Positions 1 to 13,379 of a stretch of DNA of 64,000 nucleotides are shown piece after piece. The translations under genes were made by a program, and so were the position numbers. Location of the stretch: the NCBI RefSeq assembly GCF_963576545.1, contig NC_083646.1:17588461-17652460 (forward strand), read 5' to 3'. The stretch comes from Limanda limanda. Taxonomy: Eukaryota; Chordata; Actinopteri; Pleuronectiformes; Pleuronectidae. Numbering within the stretch: the first letter of the stretch is position 1; every line of letters starts with the position of its first letter. A model generated the notes under the pieces. The model ran no database searches. It saw only the letters and a list, made by a program, of their open reading frames with translations, and was not told where the DNA came from.

Positions 1-815
1 CTTTAAACTTTGTAAATAAGCTGTAGAAGTCCACATATGGGTTTTTGCAGATTAATCTTATTGTTGTATAATACAGAACTGGTGCACCACGGACCGCTTT
101 TATCGGTTTCATAACGTTCCTGTGACCAACTAAGCACAAACAGCTCTGCAGCAATGACCATTGATGGATGTTTGGGTTTTTCTTTTATACTTAGATCAAA
201 CCTGACTATCACTGAAAACTGATTTGTATTGGATGTCCCTGTGGTAAGATACAAATTAAAGGGCCACTCATGTTTCCCTCTGGGGAAATTTAGATCTTAA
301 ATATTTGCAGATGAAAGTAAATCTCTCTCGAAGTTGGATTCAGATTGGAAGCACATTGGAGAACTTAATATAGATTTAGTGTGGATGTTGCACTCATGCA
401 CACATTTACAATCACAGCTGAGAAAGATCTATTTCCTGTTCTCCCTATGTGAACCAGCTGCTGTTTGCATTGGTCAGATCAGTTTTATTTGTAGTTGCAA
501 CCACTGCAGCAATGGTGGTGTCTGTTTAACTGAGGATTATGTATCAATGGTCACATCAGGTTTGATTGTCTTATTTATTTCAATATGTTTCTTTTTCTGG
601 GATTAATAAAAAACATAAATGCTTCTTTTAATATGTTCTCCGACTAAACGGAAAAGCCAATGAGCTGTCTAACTCCACAGCCCCATAGGGCTAATTGACC
701 TTCTCCCTTATCTGGACTGGCATTTGCACATAGTACTGACACATTGGTCCTTGCTGGCATTTGCCGATGAGGCAGAAGGGCAGTGTCATACACTCTCATG
801 CACCCAAGCAAAGAC

Positions 816-817
<2 letters not shown>
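1..817. other. Intergenic, nothing recognised
   Basis: Unique AT-leaning sequence. Open frames of up to 90 codons on either strand have no recognisable domain or splice context. Confidence 0.6.
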
Positions 818-880
<63 letters not shown>

Positions 881-1165
881 TTCACAAGCTTGAGTTTGAA
901 GGTGTGCACTTCCCGTGCCCAGGTGCATACAGAGGGTTAGATTGCAGCGCACATACATACAGGCTGTATTTGTCATGCTCTTTGTGGCTCCTGTGTCCGT
1001 GTGAGTGTGAGAGAGCAGGAGAGGCGGGGTCTTCTTGTCCCTGAGGCAGGAGCATCGGGAAGTATCGGAGTCGACAGTGAGCACGCTCAGTAGGCCGCAT
1101 GGGCCATGGAACACTGATCTTTATGTCAGCTCAGAGAAATTGAATCACCCTTTTCTCTGTCAGCC

Positions 1166-1233
<68 letters not shown>
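818..1233. repeat. AC and GT microsatellites in opposite orientation
   Basis: (AC)n at 818-877 and (GT)n at 1168-1233 are reverse complements separated by about 290 bp of unique sequence. That sequence shows no convincing gene. Confidence 0.95.
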
Positions 1234-1241
<8 letters not shown>

Positions 1242-1708
1242 ACAAAAGCATTGAGAAGACAAGAAGACCCGGCCTTGCTTTGAACTCTGTCACTTTGTTA
1301 TAAGTCACTGCTTTATGCTGTCTGTATTCTGCTCTCTGTTTGAGCTGTTGCTCCGGCTTCTCACTGTCGTTTTCCCCTTTATCTGTTTCCCTGCTTCCCT
1401 CACTCCGACTGTCTTCCTTCTCTATAAATACATCCCAGGGTTCTTGAAGACAACGGAATAAAAGAATACATCCAAAAGGTGCATTTAATATTCTTTAATT
1501 ACAGCAGCAGACGGCAGGTGCTGGTACAGGCTCAGATACATCTCCCTGAAGGACGACGCATGTGGTCTCGTTACAACCTGAAGCTCTAATCACCATTAAA
1601 AGGTGTTTGATCTCAAAACACATGGGAAGGATCCAAGCCTCGTAGCTCCACTCGTCAGGCAACTCGTCGTGAGGCTGAGACTCTGGTGAGGTTGAAACAA
1701 AGCCAACA

Positions 1709-2638
1709 TCTATCCATCCATCCATCCATCCATCCATCCATCCATCCATCCATCCATCCATCCATCCATTTATATATCTATTAATCTGTACCATCCATCC
1801 ATCTATCTGTGCCATCCATCCATCCATCCATTAATCTATCTGTACCATCCCTCCCTCCATCCATCCATCCATCCATCCATCCATCCATCCATCCATCCAT
1901 CCATCAATCTGTACCATTCAACCTTCTAGCATCATCTATATATCTATCAATCTGTACCATCCACCCATTCCTCCATCCATCCATCCATCCATCCATCCAT
2001 CCATCCATCCATCCATCCATCCATCCATCCATCCATCCATCCATCCATCCATCCATCCATCCATCCATCCATCATCCATCCATCCATCTATATATATATT
2101 TATCTGTACCATCCATCCATCTGTGCCATCCATCCATCCATTAATCTATATGTACCATCCAACCATCCATCCATCCATCATCTATCAATCTGTACCATCC
2201 ATCCATCCATCCATCCATCCATCCATCCATCCATCCATCTGTGCCATCCATCCATCCATTCATCCATTAATCTATCTGTATCATCCATCCATTCATCCAT
2301 CCATCCATCCATCCATCATCCATCCATCCATCCATCCATCCATCCATCCATCCATCCATCCATCCATCCATCCATCCATCCATCCATCCATCCATCCATC
2401 TATCTGTGTCATCCATTAATCTATCTGTACCATCCATCCATCCATCCATCCATCCATTCATCCATCATCTATCAATCTGTACCATCCATCCGTCTATCAT
2501 CATCTATATATCTATCAATCTGTACCATCCATCTATTCATCCATTCATCCATCAGCCCTCCCCCAATTGATCCAACTCTACCTTCCATCCATCCCTCCCT
2601 CCCATAAATTCCATCCCACCCATCCCGCCCATCCATCT
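1709..2638. repeat. Long ATCC tetranucleotide array
   Basis: More than 900 bp of (ATCC)n are interrupted regularly by ATCTATATATCTATCAATCT- and ATCTGTACC-type spacers, forming a higher-order repeat. It degenerates after 2540. Open frames rich in His-Pro-Ser-Ile are by-products. Confidence 0.95.
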
Positions 2639-4204
2639 GATCTACTTACTCGCCAAATAATGGGACTATTTGGCTGGCTACAGCCCATTACCCTTTGGGC
2701 ATTTGGTGAGAACAGTTTAGTTCTCCTCCAGTGATTATACTGACAGTTCTCTTTCATTATTCAGCAAAGCGTGCTCTCTTGTCACTAAGGTGAGAACTCT
2801 GACTCCATGGACCTGACCTTAAACCCAGCAGCTGCAACATGTGGCCGACATACACAGGCTGTCAATATCCTGCCTCCACAAAGACAGCCGATAATCAACA
2901 TCAATCCATTAACAGAACCATTTAATCGCAGACTGGGTGGAATGAGAAGAGCTGGAGTAAAGTTTGATTCAGATTAATGATTTCTTTCTTCTAAATGCTT
3001 CTTGTATGACCGACCCTGCTCATTTCCCATATTCTTCAGCTAAAGAGTCAGTCAGTTCAAATGTATTATAGGGCCATACAGTACATACAATAAACCACAG
3101 ACAATAACTTTTTTCTGATATGTTTCATTATATCCTATATTATGCTATTGCTGTTTTACTGCTTCTGTTATGTATGTTTTTATTCCTTTATATCTATTTA
3201 CCCCCTGTTGTGTTCGTTTTCTGCAGCATTGACCTGATTGGCTGGCCGCAATCAGCGTTGTTTCATCTCATCTCATGTTGCATTTTAACGTGTTAAAGAT
3301 GTGTTAATAGGAGCACATGTTGGCTCAGAATAAGGTATGTTCCCTGAGTGCCTGTGTGGTGCTGAAAGGGGGAGTAAAATCTATCATGAGCTTCCGTTCT
3401 CCCACAATAAAGTAGAAAATTAAATGCTCCTTTAAAACTGAGCATAAAAGGAGATCTTCATTTAGCTGTAAAATAATTTGATGATGCAGTGATACGATTC
3501 ATGACTACACAAGGTCTGCAGATGATACCATCAAAGATTAAAAGTGGGAATTTTTGATTACACTTTTTTGTTATCCCCTATACTAAAACCTTCATCACAG
3601 CCAACATTGTTCACCATCCATAAAAACGGCTTTCTGTCCTTTCCAACACATCCAGAAATGTCAATTAACAGCACTGTCCTTCATTTGAATATTTCTGATT
3701 ATTATGCAGCTCCTGCTCTTACATATTCAAAACGAGGTTCTCAATCCAATTAAATGGGCAATGTGCTGTAAAGGCGTGGGCAAACATGATTGAAGGCAGA
3801 GCTTAGGATGACAAACAAGAGCAATCTGAGGGAGATGGAAAACCGCTCGCTGCGAAGTTAATGGAAGACTGTGTGATGATCACTATGGAGCAATGGGTGG
3901 AGGTGTGTGCGTGTGTGGTGACTGTGTGTGTGTGTGTGCGTTAGTCTTCGTGTGTGAGGGATACAGGGAAATAAAGAGACTAAATGGGAAGTGTGAGACA
4001 AGGTGAAGAGAGCAGTATATAACTCAAGGTATAAGTTAAGAAGAGAAAATATGTTTGAGATCATGTTCGTGCATTTGCTTGCAGAGACACGTCCATGCGC
4101 TTCTATATGTGTGCGCGTGTTTGTGTGTCAATCTGCCCTTTGCCTTGTTCAGCTTCCTATGCCGCTGCTCCATGTGTGGGTGAAAGAGACTCATGTGGAC
4201 CATA
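2639..4204. other. Intergenic, nothing recognised
   Basis: Unique sequence with a short GT-rich patch (3900-3955). No repeat family or coding frame identified. Confidence 0.5.
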
Positions 4205-4760
4205 TTTAATTTGAAATTCAGATACGGAAGCTGCAGAGAGAGGCAGGCAGTAATTAAAGTATAACATTTTATTTAGGACACACTTAACAAACAATTTAAA
4301 GTCCGGGACAAAAAAGCAATTATGCTAACAGCGGAGGTACGGCATGTTATGTTATCCAGAACGAATGTTATTTGGAGAGGATGTTTAATTGGCTTGTTTA
4401 AAAAGAGCCAAGAGTCAGAGGTGCCCTTTACACCTCCAGTCAATGCATCATGGTGAGTAGAAGCATATGTATGCTATGGAAATATATTCAAATACAAGTA
4501 TATGCAATGATCTCTGTTGCGTCGACAATTCTGCCCTTCATCCGCCCTTGGTCTGCAAAACTAAATCAGTTTCTTTAAAATCTCTGCTCAGGAGTGGCCC
4601 GACGCTATTCTGTCAAGACTATCTGTCTGATGAACGCCTTGGCGTCCCACCGGTTCGCTAAATATGCGCAGTGAAATGAGCTGAAACACAGGCCTTAATT
4701 AAAAAGTGGAGACTCACGAAGATGTGATTAAAGCAACGCTCAGCGGATTATAGTGACTAA
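4205..4760. promoter_or_regulatory. Candidate conserved non-coding block
   Basis: Mixed-composition, non-repetitive sequence with homeodomain-type words (CAGTAATTAAAGT, CAATTATGC, GGCCTTAATTAAAAAG, GTGATTAAAGC). It looks like an enhancer of a developmental gene. Conservation cannot be seen from one sequence. Confidence 0.2.
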
Positions 4761-4805
4761 AGCGTCTCCGAAGGCGCAGAGAAAGAGAAAGAGAGAAGGG
4801 GGGGG

Positions 4806-4807
<2 letters not shown>

Positions 4808-4858
<51 letters not shown>

Positions 4859-4866
4859 GAGAGAGG
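4808..4866. repeat. GA microsatellite
   Basis: (GA)n with one GGG interruption, preceded by a G run. Confidence 0.9.
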
Positions 4867-5289
4867 GATGAGTGAGTGATTAAAGTGCCACTCTGTCTTT
4901 TTTCCTTTCATATTTTCCCTGTGTTTATACCACAATGCCTTATACAGAAGAGAGTGCCTTTCACTGACATGCCCAGTTATGGCTTCAGGCTTCATGTGAA
5001 GCAACTTTCTGTAATTCTATAAATGAGATGTTGAAGCTCCATCTCCATCCCACAAAACTCTTCATCTTAATCCTATATACCACATTGATTTTTTTTTAGC
5101 AGCACACACACTCTGGTGTGAGTTCAACTTCTCCGGGTTCACTTTTATGGATTCCTGGTGACAATAAAGAATGGACTCTGTTGCAGGGTGGACACACAGT
5201 ACAAGAAACTGCCCGCGGCTGCATGTGAGAGCAGTTCTGTGCTGGTGTGAGCTGTACTGTCGGGTAATTAACAACGTACTCTGGCCTTT

Positions 5290-5400
5290 TCATTGGAGCC
5301 AGCACTCAGACAGTAATGACTCGGGCCCTTTTTATGAACGCTGCATTGTTAAGCAGCCATAATGATGCTGTTATTAATAATGTAAGGTTTATTATGGACA
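5290..5400. promoter_or_regulatory. Candidate conserved non-coding block
   Basis: Non-repetitive stretch with CATTGTT (a SOX-like core) next to CAGCCATAATGATG and TTATTAATAATG words. The density of homeobox-type motifs is high. Function is inferred. Confidence 0.25.
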
Positions 5401-5682
5401 AATTCCTCTCTTCTCTTCCCCTTCTCTCCTCTTCTTTTTGTTCTGTCAAAGTGCAGTGTGTTATTCCACATCAAGAGCCATATAATAGAGACAGAACTGG
5501 CTATGGTTCAATCCGTTTTATCTCATTTGTTCAGTATCAAAATACTGTCCTCTTTATGTTACCATGGAAAACCTTTACCTAACAAAAAGGGAATGACGAT
5601 CCAAAATTTAAAACTCTTATCAGGTATTGTTGCTCACTTTTTGAGCATCTAAATACTAACATACCATCCATCCATTAATCCT

Positions 5683-5879
5683 TTCCTTCCTTCCTTCCTT
5701 CCTTCCTTCCTTCCTTCCTTCCTTCCTTCCTTCCTTCCTTCCTTCCTTCCTTCCTTCCTTCCTTCCTTCCTTCCTTCCTTCCTTCCTTCCTTCCTTCCTT
5801 CCTTCCTTCCTTCCTTCCTTCCTTCCTTCCTTCCTTCCATCCATCCATCCATCCATCCATCCATCCATCCATCCATCCA
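5683..5879. repeat. Compound TTCC/ATCC microsatellite
   Basis: (TTCC)n at 5683-5838 changes directly into (ATCC)n at 5839-5879. Confidence 0.95.
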
Positions 5880-8075
5880 ACACCCATTAATTTGTCTATA
5901 AAGTTAAAGCACTCGCTTTTCCCTTCTTCCTGTGATGCTTCATACTGAGCTGAATTACAGAGGTTATATCTTGAAAAGTTGTTAAGTTGGATCTGAAATT
6001 ACCGGCAAACAATGTATGAAAAAACAAAACAGAAGTTAAGCCAATTATTCCAATCTATAAATAAACCACACATCTCAAGAGTGATAAAGTTCCATTTTAG
6101 AAGAAAACTTTGACTGTAAAAATCTAATTGATCATAACTCACTCTTACAGCTTCAGAGAAAAAGCTGCAACCAGCATTACCACAGGCCAAACACAAAACG
6201 TCCTCTGCGCTAGTATAAGAAGATGAGTCACAATAGTCTCTCCTTTGCTTGTTCTCTCCATCTGTTTGCTGCTCTTTTTCCTTCTCAACTTCTTGTCTTT
6301 CTTCACCCCCGTTCTCCAGGTTGACCCACCATATGTATATGCAAATACCCTCTATATGTTCCTGCATCAGGTTTCTCCGTGCACGGATGTCAGTTCCCGT
6401 ATTAATCAAATCCTTTTGTGCATTATCAGCATCCTAAGTGGGGTATAGAGTTAGATAACACGGCGATAGACAGACACTTCTCTCTGTAGATAATCTCTTT
6501 AACATCAGTGCGATTAAAGGCTGCATCTCATATCCATAAGATCTGTGATCCAGCAGCTTCTTTATCAAATCCCTCCCGTGTAGGAAGAAAGCAGGAGGAA
6601 AGGGTTGTGGGAGACTTACAAGGAGGGAACGAAGGATTGAATGAATTGTGGATTATTAATAATTCTTCTCTTTCTCTCTTTTTTGAAAAGGGGAAAGAGG
6701 AGGAAGATACAGGGGGTCAGAGAGGGGTGTTTGGAGGAATCAAGGAAGGAAGGAAGGAGTGAGTGACAGAGAGAGTGAGGTACGTGGAAAACAAATGAGA
6801 AAAGGGTGAATTCAATTGATACTGGCAGCAAGGCAAGAGGAAGAGGAGTTACGCAAACAAGGAAAAACCAGGAAAAGGAACCACGATGGGATGAACGAGT
6901 GTCTGAAGTATAAAGGTTCAAAGCTCATCTTATATTTCTTATTGAGTGAAAGCCATTTAAAACTTTCTTCACTTAGGAAGCAACACGTCTGCAGGTCTGA
7001 ACCGAGGCAGGAGAGGCTGTTGTTACATGTTACGATATGATGATGCAGCGCAGGCTCATCACACACTCACATCGCATGCACATAAAAAGACGCAGTGTAC
7101 TTATGTGCTGTCTCTCTGCATCAGCCTTTCTCCTCATCCACTCTCACAGCATTAACGTTGCACCCCTCGCCGGCGCTCATTATACCTGCCTCCCAACCCC
7201 CCTATCTCCCGCCGACACTGACTGATTAACAGCCTCCGCAGGCCTCCCTCACCCCTTCCCACCACCTCCGCCGCACCCACTCCATCACACTACACCCTGT
7301 CCACCTCTTTTTTAATATTTACACATTCAGTTCAGTTGCTCATCTGTGGACGTGTCCCACTTAAACGTACGGGACGGTGACGGGGAGAACACCGGAGAAA
7401 AGACACAGGATGACGTTTGACAAACTCGTGACATGAGTGCATGCGTTGTTTGCGTGGCATGACACCTTAATACTGGGGATAAGCTGCCCGACTGTCATCA
7501 GGATCGTCGCTGTAGGTCGGATTGTTTGCACTGAGTGGCTAGAACAGATTATCTTGTACTTGTGTGAGGGTTAAGGACTTAAATCTCCAACTGTACAGGT
7601 TATGAAAATGGCCGTGACAAAAAAAACTGAAAGAAAATCAGCAATCATTGAATTGAGCTCTGCGAGAGACAAAGAAAATCAGGGAGTGAGAAACCTGGAA
7701 ACTGTATGAAATTATTTTCCATAAGGTACATGATATGGACCCTTAGGTCCCCACTAATTATATATGTCATACACTGATAATAATCATGTATTATAGTAGA
7801 AAGTATAATATTCTCAGCCCTGATTGGACAATCCTTCCTTCTGGTAAAACCTGATTTGGGTTACGTCCAAAAATCTGCACAATTGCGTGGCTGTAGAATG
7901 GTCGCAGATGAAAAAACGCCCTCATCATTTTTTATAATAACACATTTAAAGGAATTTTGCAGACGTTGCTGTGATTGTTATTTATTATTTATTATATTTT
8001 TATTTCTCTGAGGGAACGGAAGGGGAGAATGTCCAAAAAAGCCTCCAGGGGATTGAAAAGTGACATGAGATGTGT
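5880..8075. other. Intergenic, purine- and pyrimidine-rich patches
   Basis: 6570-6860 is GA-rich with short GGAA runs. 7080-7310 is C-rich without a CpG-island character. Frames up to 136 codons on the minus strand (6000-6400) resemble no known protein. Confidence 0.5.
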
Positions 8076-8083
8076 GTTTCCTT

Positions 8084-8303
8084 TAGGGATGAGCGAGTAC
8101 AGCATTATCTGTATCTGTATCTGTATCTGTTAACCATATGAATTATCCGTATCCGTATCCGTACTCGGAGTGGGCAGGGCCTAACCCGGAAGTGGGTGTG
8201 ATTTAACCCGGAAGTGGGCTGGTTCAACATAACTTTCTTTTTTAACTTTGAAATTTTTTTATGATTTTTTTATTTTATTTTTTTTTAAATTTATTTCCAC
8301 ACC

Positions 8304-8338
<35 letters not shown>

Positions 8339-8946
8339 TGAGATGCGAGGGACGTTCACTGTCTCCCGGAGAAATGAACACTCTGTGTTTTTAGTATATA
8401 AAGACGTGAATTATATTCGTTCACAAGTCATACAGACTGGTTTTGTTATTTTCACTTTACATTAACACTTAAAGTTTAGTGCAGTGTAATTGTTTGCCGT
8501 GATAATTAAATGCCAGTGTGATAATAAATGACAATTTCAAACCATACAAACTGTCATGTTGTACTGTATTTAATAGAGGTTTACTTTACTGTAAAGTAAG
8601 TGTAAATGTAAAGTGAAAATAACAAAACCAGTCATTATGACTTGTGAACAAATATAATTCACGTCTTTATATACTAAAAACACAGAGTGTTCATTTCTCC
8701 GGGAGACAGTGAACGTCCCTCGCATCTCCAGCGCTCCTCTACTGAGGAGTGAGAGACAGAGAGCTGTTCTGTGAGTGAGTGAGCAGAGCCGTGTGTGACG
8801 GGAGGACCGCTGTGACGCTGTGTGAGGATTTTCATTCAGTCCGAGCACAGATAATGACTCCGATTACTCGTATAATAATCGTACTCGGCAAAAGTGCTTT
8901 ATCCGTACCGGATACTCGTTTCAGCCGAGTATCTGGCTCATCCCTA
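8084..8946. mobile_element. Non-autonomous hAT-like DNA transposon with internal foldback
   Basis: The element starts TAGGGATGAG and ends CTCATCCCTA, and is flanked on both sides by the same 8 bp, GTTTCCTT (8076-8083 and 8947-8954). An 8-bp duplication is diagnostic of the hAT superfamily. Subterminal TATCTG and TATCCG repeats are present at the left and related TATCCG/ACTCG words at the right. A near-perfect inverted repeat of about 131 bp (8340-8470 against 8598-8728) surrounds a 127-nt centre. There is no transposase ORF. A GT microsatellite lies inside (8308-8338). Confidence 0.9.
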
Positions 8947-9209
8947 GTTTCCTTCATTCTTTCTAGATCATTTGTGTTTTTTATGCATATACATCAATCT
9001 TTTGAGCCTCTTTTATTAACTCATCCTTCATACTACACCACCAACACTAACAGGACGGCAGCATTAATCCACCATACCCACCATAACTGCATTTATCGGT
9101 TAATACTGTGCTGTAGTTCACCAACAAAGTGAAACTAGTTCATTTGAAATAGTGCTGTACTTTTCTCAGCATGTGCTCTTTTGTTCGTGTTCTCCCTCAC
9201 TCTCAGAGC

Positions 9210-9640
9210 TGTAATACTGTAGCCTGCCTTAATAAAGCATCCATTAATTCCCTCATTAGATGGCGTGCTGCTTTGCCTGACGTGTCACCTGTCTCATGTT
9301 GTCACCTGCATCGCCGCGAGAACATCCAGCGTTGAAAAGGTCAAGGTGCCATAGCTTAAGTGAGAGCTTGCAGCTGTAATGCGCAGACCTGACTGTCAAG
9401 GCCTGTCGTGGGCGCTGTCACACTCGTGCTCTCGCTGTGACTGCGGCTGGAAGAGCGCTGTCTTCGCCGCAGATGATCTGATAGAGACAGTGGTTCATCA
9501 CACTAGCTGTTAAATGATTAGGCCATGCACCTTGGCAGATACCAGACAATTGGCTCTCATAAAGTGTGACTGCGTGGTTAACTCTGCCTGACAGACGTGA
9601 CATATGCAAGCCAGCCTTTTCCTGGCCAAAAATCGTTCCT
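9210..9640. promoter_or_regulatory. Candidate conserved non-coding block
   Basis: High-complexity sequence of balanced GC contains TTAATAAAGCATCCATTAAT, GGTCAAGGTGCC, TTAAATGATTAGGCC, ACAATTGGC and a CTCF-core-like TTAGATGGCG near 9256. There is no coding frame. Confidence 0.25.
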
Positions 9641-10989
9641 GTTCACATTTGTCGAATAAAAATAATAAATATAGGTTGTGGTTTTTTCCTGTTCTTCTCC
9701 GCCCTCAGACCCCTGATTTTTATTAAGTGTTTTTCTCCCATCGGGAGTTGGCATTTTCCCCAAAGGGATTACAGTAACATAAGTGTCTTGAATCCAATGT
9801 AAACACACCACTGTTCTATAAAAGCTGCATGTCTTTAAGACAACTTTTCATCACGGCGTTTCAGGAGTCGCAAAAACATCTGCATTTCACATACGCAGCA
9901 GTCCCACAGTCCCAGCTTAATAAACCTTTCCCTGCACATAAAGAAGGACTATAACATTTGAAATGCACAACTCAACAATCTGGAGTTTGACTCAGAGGAA
10001 AGACGTGTTACACTATCTCTTTCTTCTCACTTACAGTACATAAACTCCCACTGAGCACGATTCCCTCCTTAAGTCCTGCAGGAGGTAGAAGAATTATGAT
10101 CATAAAAATGTCACCACGCGAGAGAGACAGAAAGAGAGAGTGCAGGGCCTTTTGTTCGTCAATTAACTCTTTGTGTACAACACAGTGGAAATGAGAAAGA
10201 ATTAGTATGTAATCAAATGGCTTGGAGAGGTACAAAAAAGTTTTTTTGAAGTGTGCAAGTCACACAAGTCTGAGATGTGTGTGTATATGTGATTGAGAGA
10301 GTAGAGGTGGAACAGCTAAAAATACTTATAGGCAGGAAGTTAGCAGGAGTGTCTGCACAGAGCGCACTGAGAACACCACAGCGACGTGAATTCACCTGAT
10401 GAGGTGTCTCACTCCTACACACACACGCGCGCATACACACACACACACAATACCTGAAACTCTCTAAGTGACTTCTTTCTCTCACAATGGGAGCCTGTTT
10501 TCTCTCTTACTGACACTGTGACCTTGTTAAAACACGAGGGAGCAGAGAAGATGATATTATTCTTTTTCAGATGTTGCAAAAATCTGACGTGTGAAGAGAA
10601 GAAAGAAATTAAACAAAAAGACTTGCGTGGATGCCTGCTTTCTATTGGCAGAAGAGGCTGAAATGTATAGATGCTGCTAACAGGATAATACTGTAGAGAT
10701 GTAGAGAACACTGACTGTTCCTCTGGAGTAAAAGATGATTGTGTTCTTATACACCAGAAAAGATGTTTGTTGAAAAGCTGCCTCCTCTTGATTCGACTCA
10801 GGGTTGTTGTCGCTGTAATTTACATTTTCAAAGACATTATAGCATGTAACATGATAAAGACACAATAAGCCCCCGAAAAAAGCTTCCTTTACGTACCAAA
10901 AGATATTCGTCTGCTTCATTCAATGTAAACGTCAATGCCCACATACTTCCGTGCGTCCTTTACGTTGGCGAGGTTCTTAAGATATACAT
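9641..10989. other. Intergenic, nothing recognised
   Basis: Unique sequence with a short AC tract (10418-10449). No coding support on either strand. Confidence 0.5.
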
Positions 10990-11240
10990 CCACTAGAGGG
11001 CAACGCAGAGTTGAGAGTTTTTAACAAAAAAAAAATGGTGGAGGAGGTTGCGATCATGTACTTCTGAAGAAAGAGTAAAAAGCAGCGGCGTCCTGTGCCT
11101 GGTAACATCATAAAAACGCTTCTAATTTTTGTTTTAATCAACTCTTAAGTCTCTTTTTAAAATGTTCCGCCATTGTTGAAATGTCTTTCTTGTGTATTTT
11201 TATTATTTGGCGTACCAGTGGCTACACTGCCCCCTATGAT
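10990..11240. promoter_or_regulatory. Two CTCF-like motifs in divergent orientation
   Basis: CCACTAGAGGGCA (10990-11002, + orientation) fits the CTCF core at nearly every position. CTGCCCCCTATGAT (11227-11240) fits it on the minus strand. Between them is unique sequence with no coding signal. Confidence 0.35.
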
Positions 11241-11939
11241 TTCCTCTGGTACTGCTCTTTTTTATCTGTACGTATAGAAATTCAGTACAAGTACAGACGA
11301 AACGAATGCAGAGTGTAGACAGAGGGCTCTGTCCTTTTACGTATATATGTATCTAACATTGAGCGTAAATGAGCCTTAATTCACAGTGTTATATAAAGTA
11401 ATGAATGCTACTTAACAGTTATGGGGCTGCGAACTACATCCAACCATCCACAGATTGTAATCTGCATACATTCTTCCTCTTGTATATAAAAGGCCCTCTA
11501 TTAGAAGAGTGACGCCAGATGTGTTGAACAGCATGATCAACCTGCAATTTTCATAACTGGCTTATGAATTTACACAAAAAGCGGAAAAAATCTGCTGTGC
11601 CAAAATGGTACTTAAGCACGCATGGAAATGTTCTTTACCTGTGGTGTTAGCATGTGAATTTAACGCTTTAGATGCAAACTCTAAGATAAAGACATTAAAT
11701 ATTCATTTGTTTTGCTTGTTGCTGTGGCCGCAGTCTCTGTGTGCACACTGTGCTCTGCTGGGACTCGAGATGAAGAAGCGGGGTGAGAGTGTAAAATGAC
11801 CGGGAGGAGAGTTTCGATTAGAAAGAAGAGGAGGAGAGTTTAGATCTTTCATGAGCACAGTCAAACTCCTCTTCCCTTCAAACATCTCCTTCTCCATCTC
11901 TCTTATTTCTCTCCAGCTGTCCCTCCTACCCTCCTTCAT

Positions 11940-12115
11940 CCTCGCTTATTGCCTGCCTGGCTGGCGGTACTATAAATAAACTGAGCTAGATGTATGATCA
12001 GAAATGAATTTATCTGCCTGATGCGCTCCCTGCGACAATTTCCAGGGCAATATGTAACTGTTTGAAGTCTGAGGCGGCGCGAGGTGGTGGCTAACACAAT
12101 CTTATCAACCGGAGA
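11940..12115. promoter_or_regulatory. Candidate conserved non-coding block
   Basis: Unique sequence with ACTATAAATAAACTGAGC, GATCAGAAATGAATTTATC and ACAATTTCCAGGGCAATATG. No coding signal. Conservation is untested. Confidence 0.15.
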
Positions 12116-12423
12116 GGGCCGTCCTCCCCAGTCTGTGAGATAATATTCACTCTCATGGCTTCAAGAGGTTTATCAGTGTGACAGACATACTGAGTAACTG
12201 AGTAAAGCCTTTTTTCTGTATCCGTCTCTGCCTTTGCACACATTCTTACACCAAAACATGAATACACATGTTTGTATGTCTTGCCATGTTTAATATATAG
12301 ATATGTATAATATGTATATACATATATATGCATTTTTTATGCTTACGTATGTATTAAGCCTCCCTCTAGGAGTAGACGGAATCGGACCGGCACAATCAGA
12401 GACCTCCTAAAGCCACAGTCACT

Positions 12424-12506
12424 CACGCACGCACGCACGCACGCACGCATGCATGCATGCACACTCTCTCTCACTCACACACACACACGCACACACACAC
12501 ACACAT
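12424..12506. repeat. CGCA/TGCA repeat followed by AC
   Basis: ACGC repeats pass into ATGC repeats (12424-12461) and then short CT and AC tracts. The alternating purine-pyrimidine run is a potential Z-DNA former. Confidence 0.85.
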
Positions 12507-13379
12507 TGGATTGGTCCCAGCGTCTGCCATCTGCGTGTGTTTGTATGTTGGCCTATTGTACCAGGGAATGTGTTATATTAATGTGTGAAAGAGAATGAAT
12601 GGGTGTTGAAATGAGTCTTTTGATATTTGGAAAGTACAGAAGGTCAGGCTGTTACAGGCTGTCAGGGCCAACGCTGTTGCTTTGAAGAAAGTTTAGACCA
12701 AAGTTTTTTTACTCAAAGTTCAACTTGGACTGGAATCACTGAAAGTTTCCGAAGCCAAGATGTTTTTATAAGTTTATTTTTGATGTGAGGAATCGCACGT
12801 GGTTTGAATCAAAGTGGAGAGGAAGAAAATGCCCCCATACCTGTGGATTCCGATCCTTTCTGTTGTCACTCGCTTGAAAAAACTTGTATAAAGTATTGGC
12901 AGAGTGAGGCTGAGAAGTTCAGACTTGTTACTTAAACTTAGATTTTCTTCATGGAAGTCCCCCATTGATTGCTAGATGTACTCATATAAAACACTAATTC
13001 AATCAACGCTGGAGGCTTTTGGAGTCTCTACCATAAGAATCCTAAAGGTAAGCAGGTTTTAAAAGCACTCAGATAACTTATCTCATTTGAATCAAACTTA
13101 AAACCTGTAGCTTTAATTATAAGTGAAAGTACGATGACATGGTCTGGTGATGAGATTTAAAGGTTTAGTGCCATAGTTTGCAAAACCCTTGTTACAACAA
13201 AACTGAAATGAGATACAGCATTTCCTATGATTACAAGGTGATGAAATACTGTAGAGGTCACGTGGACAAAACTCTTTAAGTATAACAATGTTCTTTTCAG
13301 TCAAATATGTTCTCCCTTGAGGAGAGTTTGTGTTTCATATTAAAATACTGCAAACTCACGCTCCTGTTGGACAGTCTTA

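Larger units (their letters stand above)
11241..13376. other. Intergenic between CTCF-like motifs and the Harbinger-like element
   Basis: Apart from the possible conserved block at 11940 and the CGCA repeat at 12424, no family or gene was recognised. Confidence 0.5.

Noticed and set aside
1809..2461. HPSIHPSI- and [12 protein letters not shown] repeat proteins
   Set aside because: Translations of the ATCC microsatellite in both directions.
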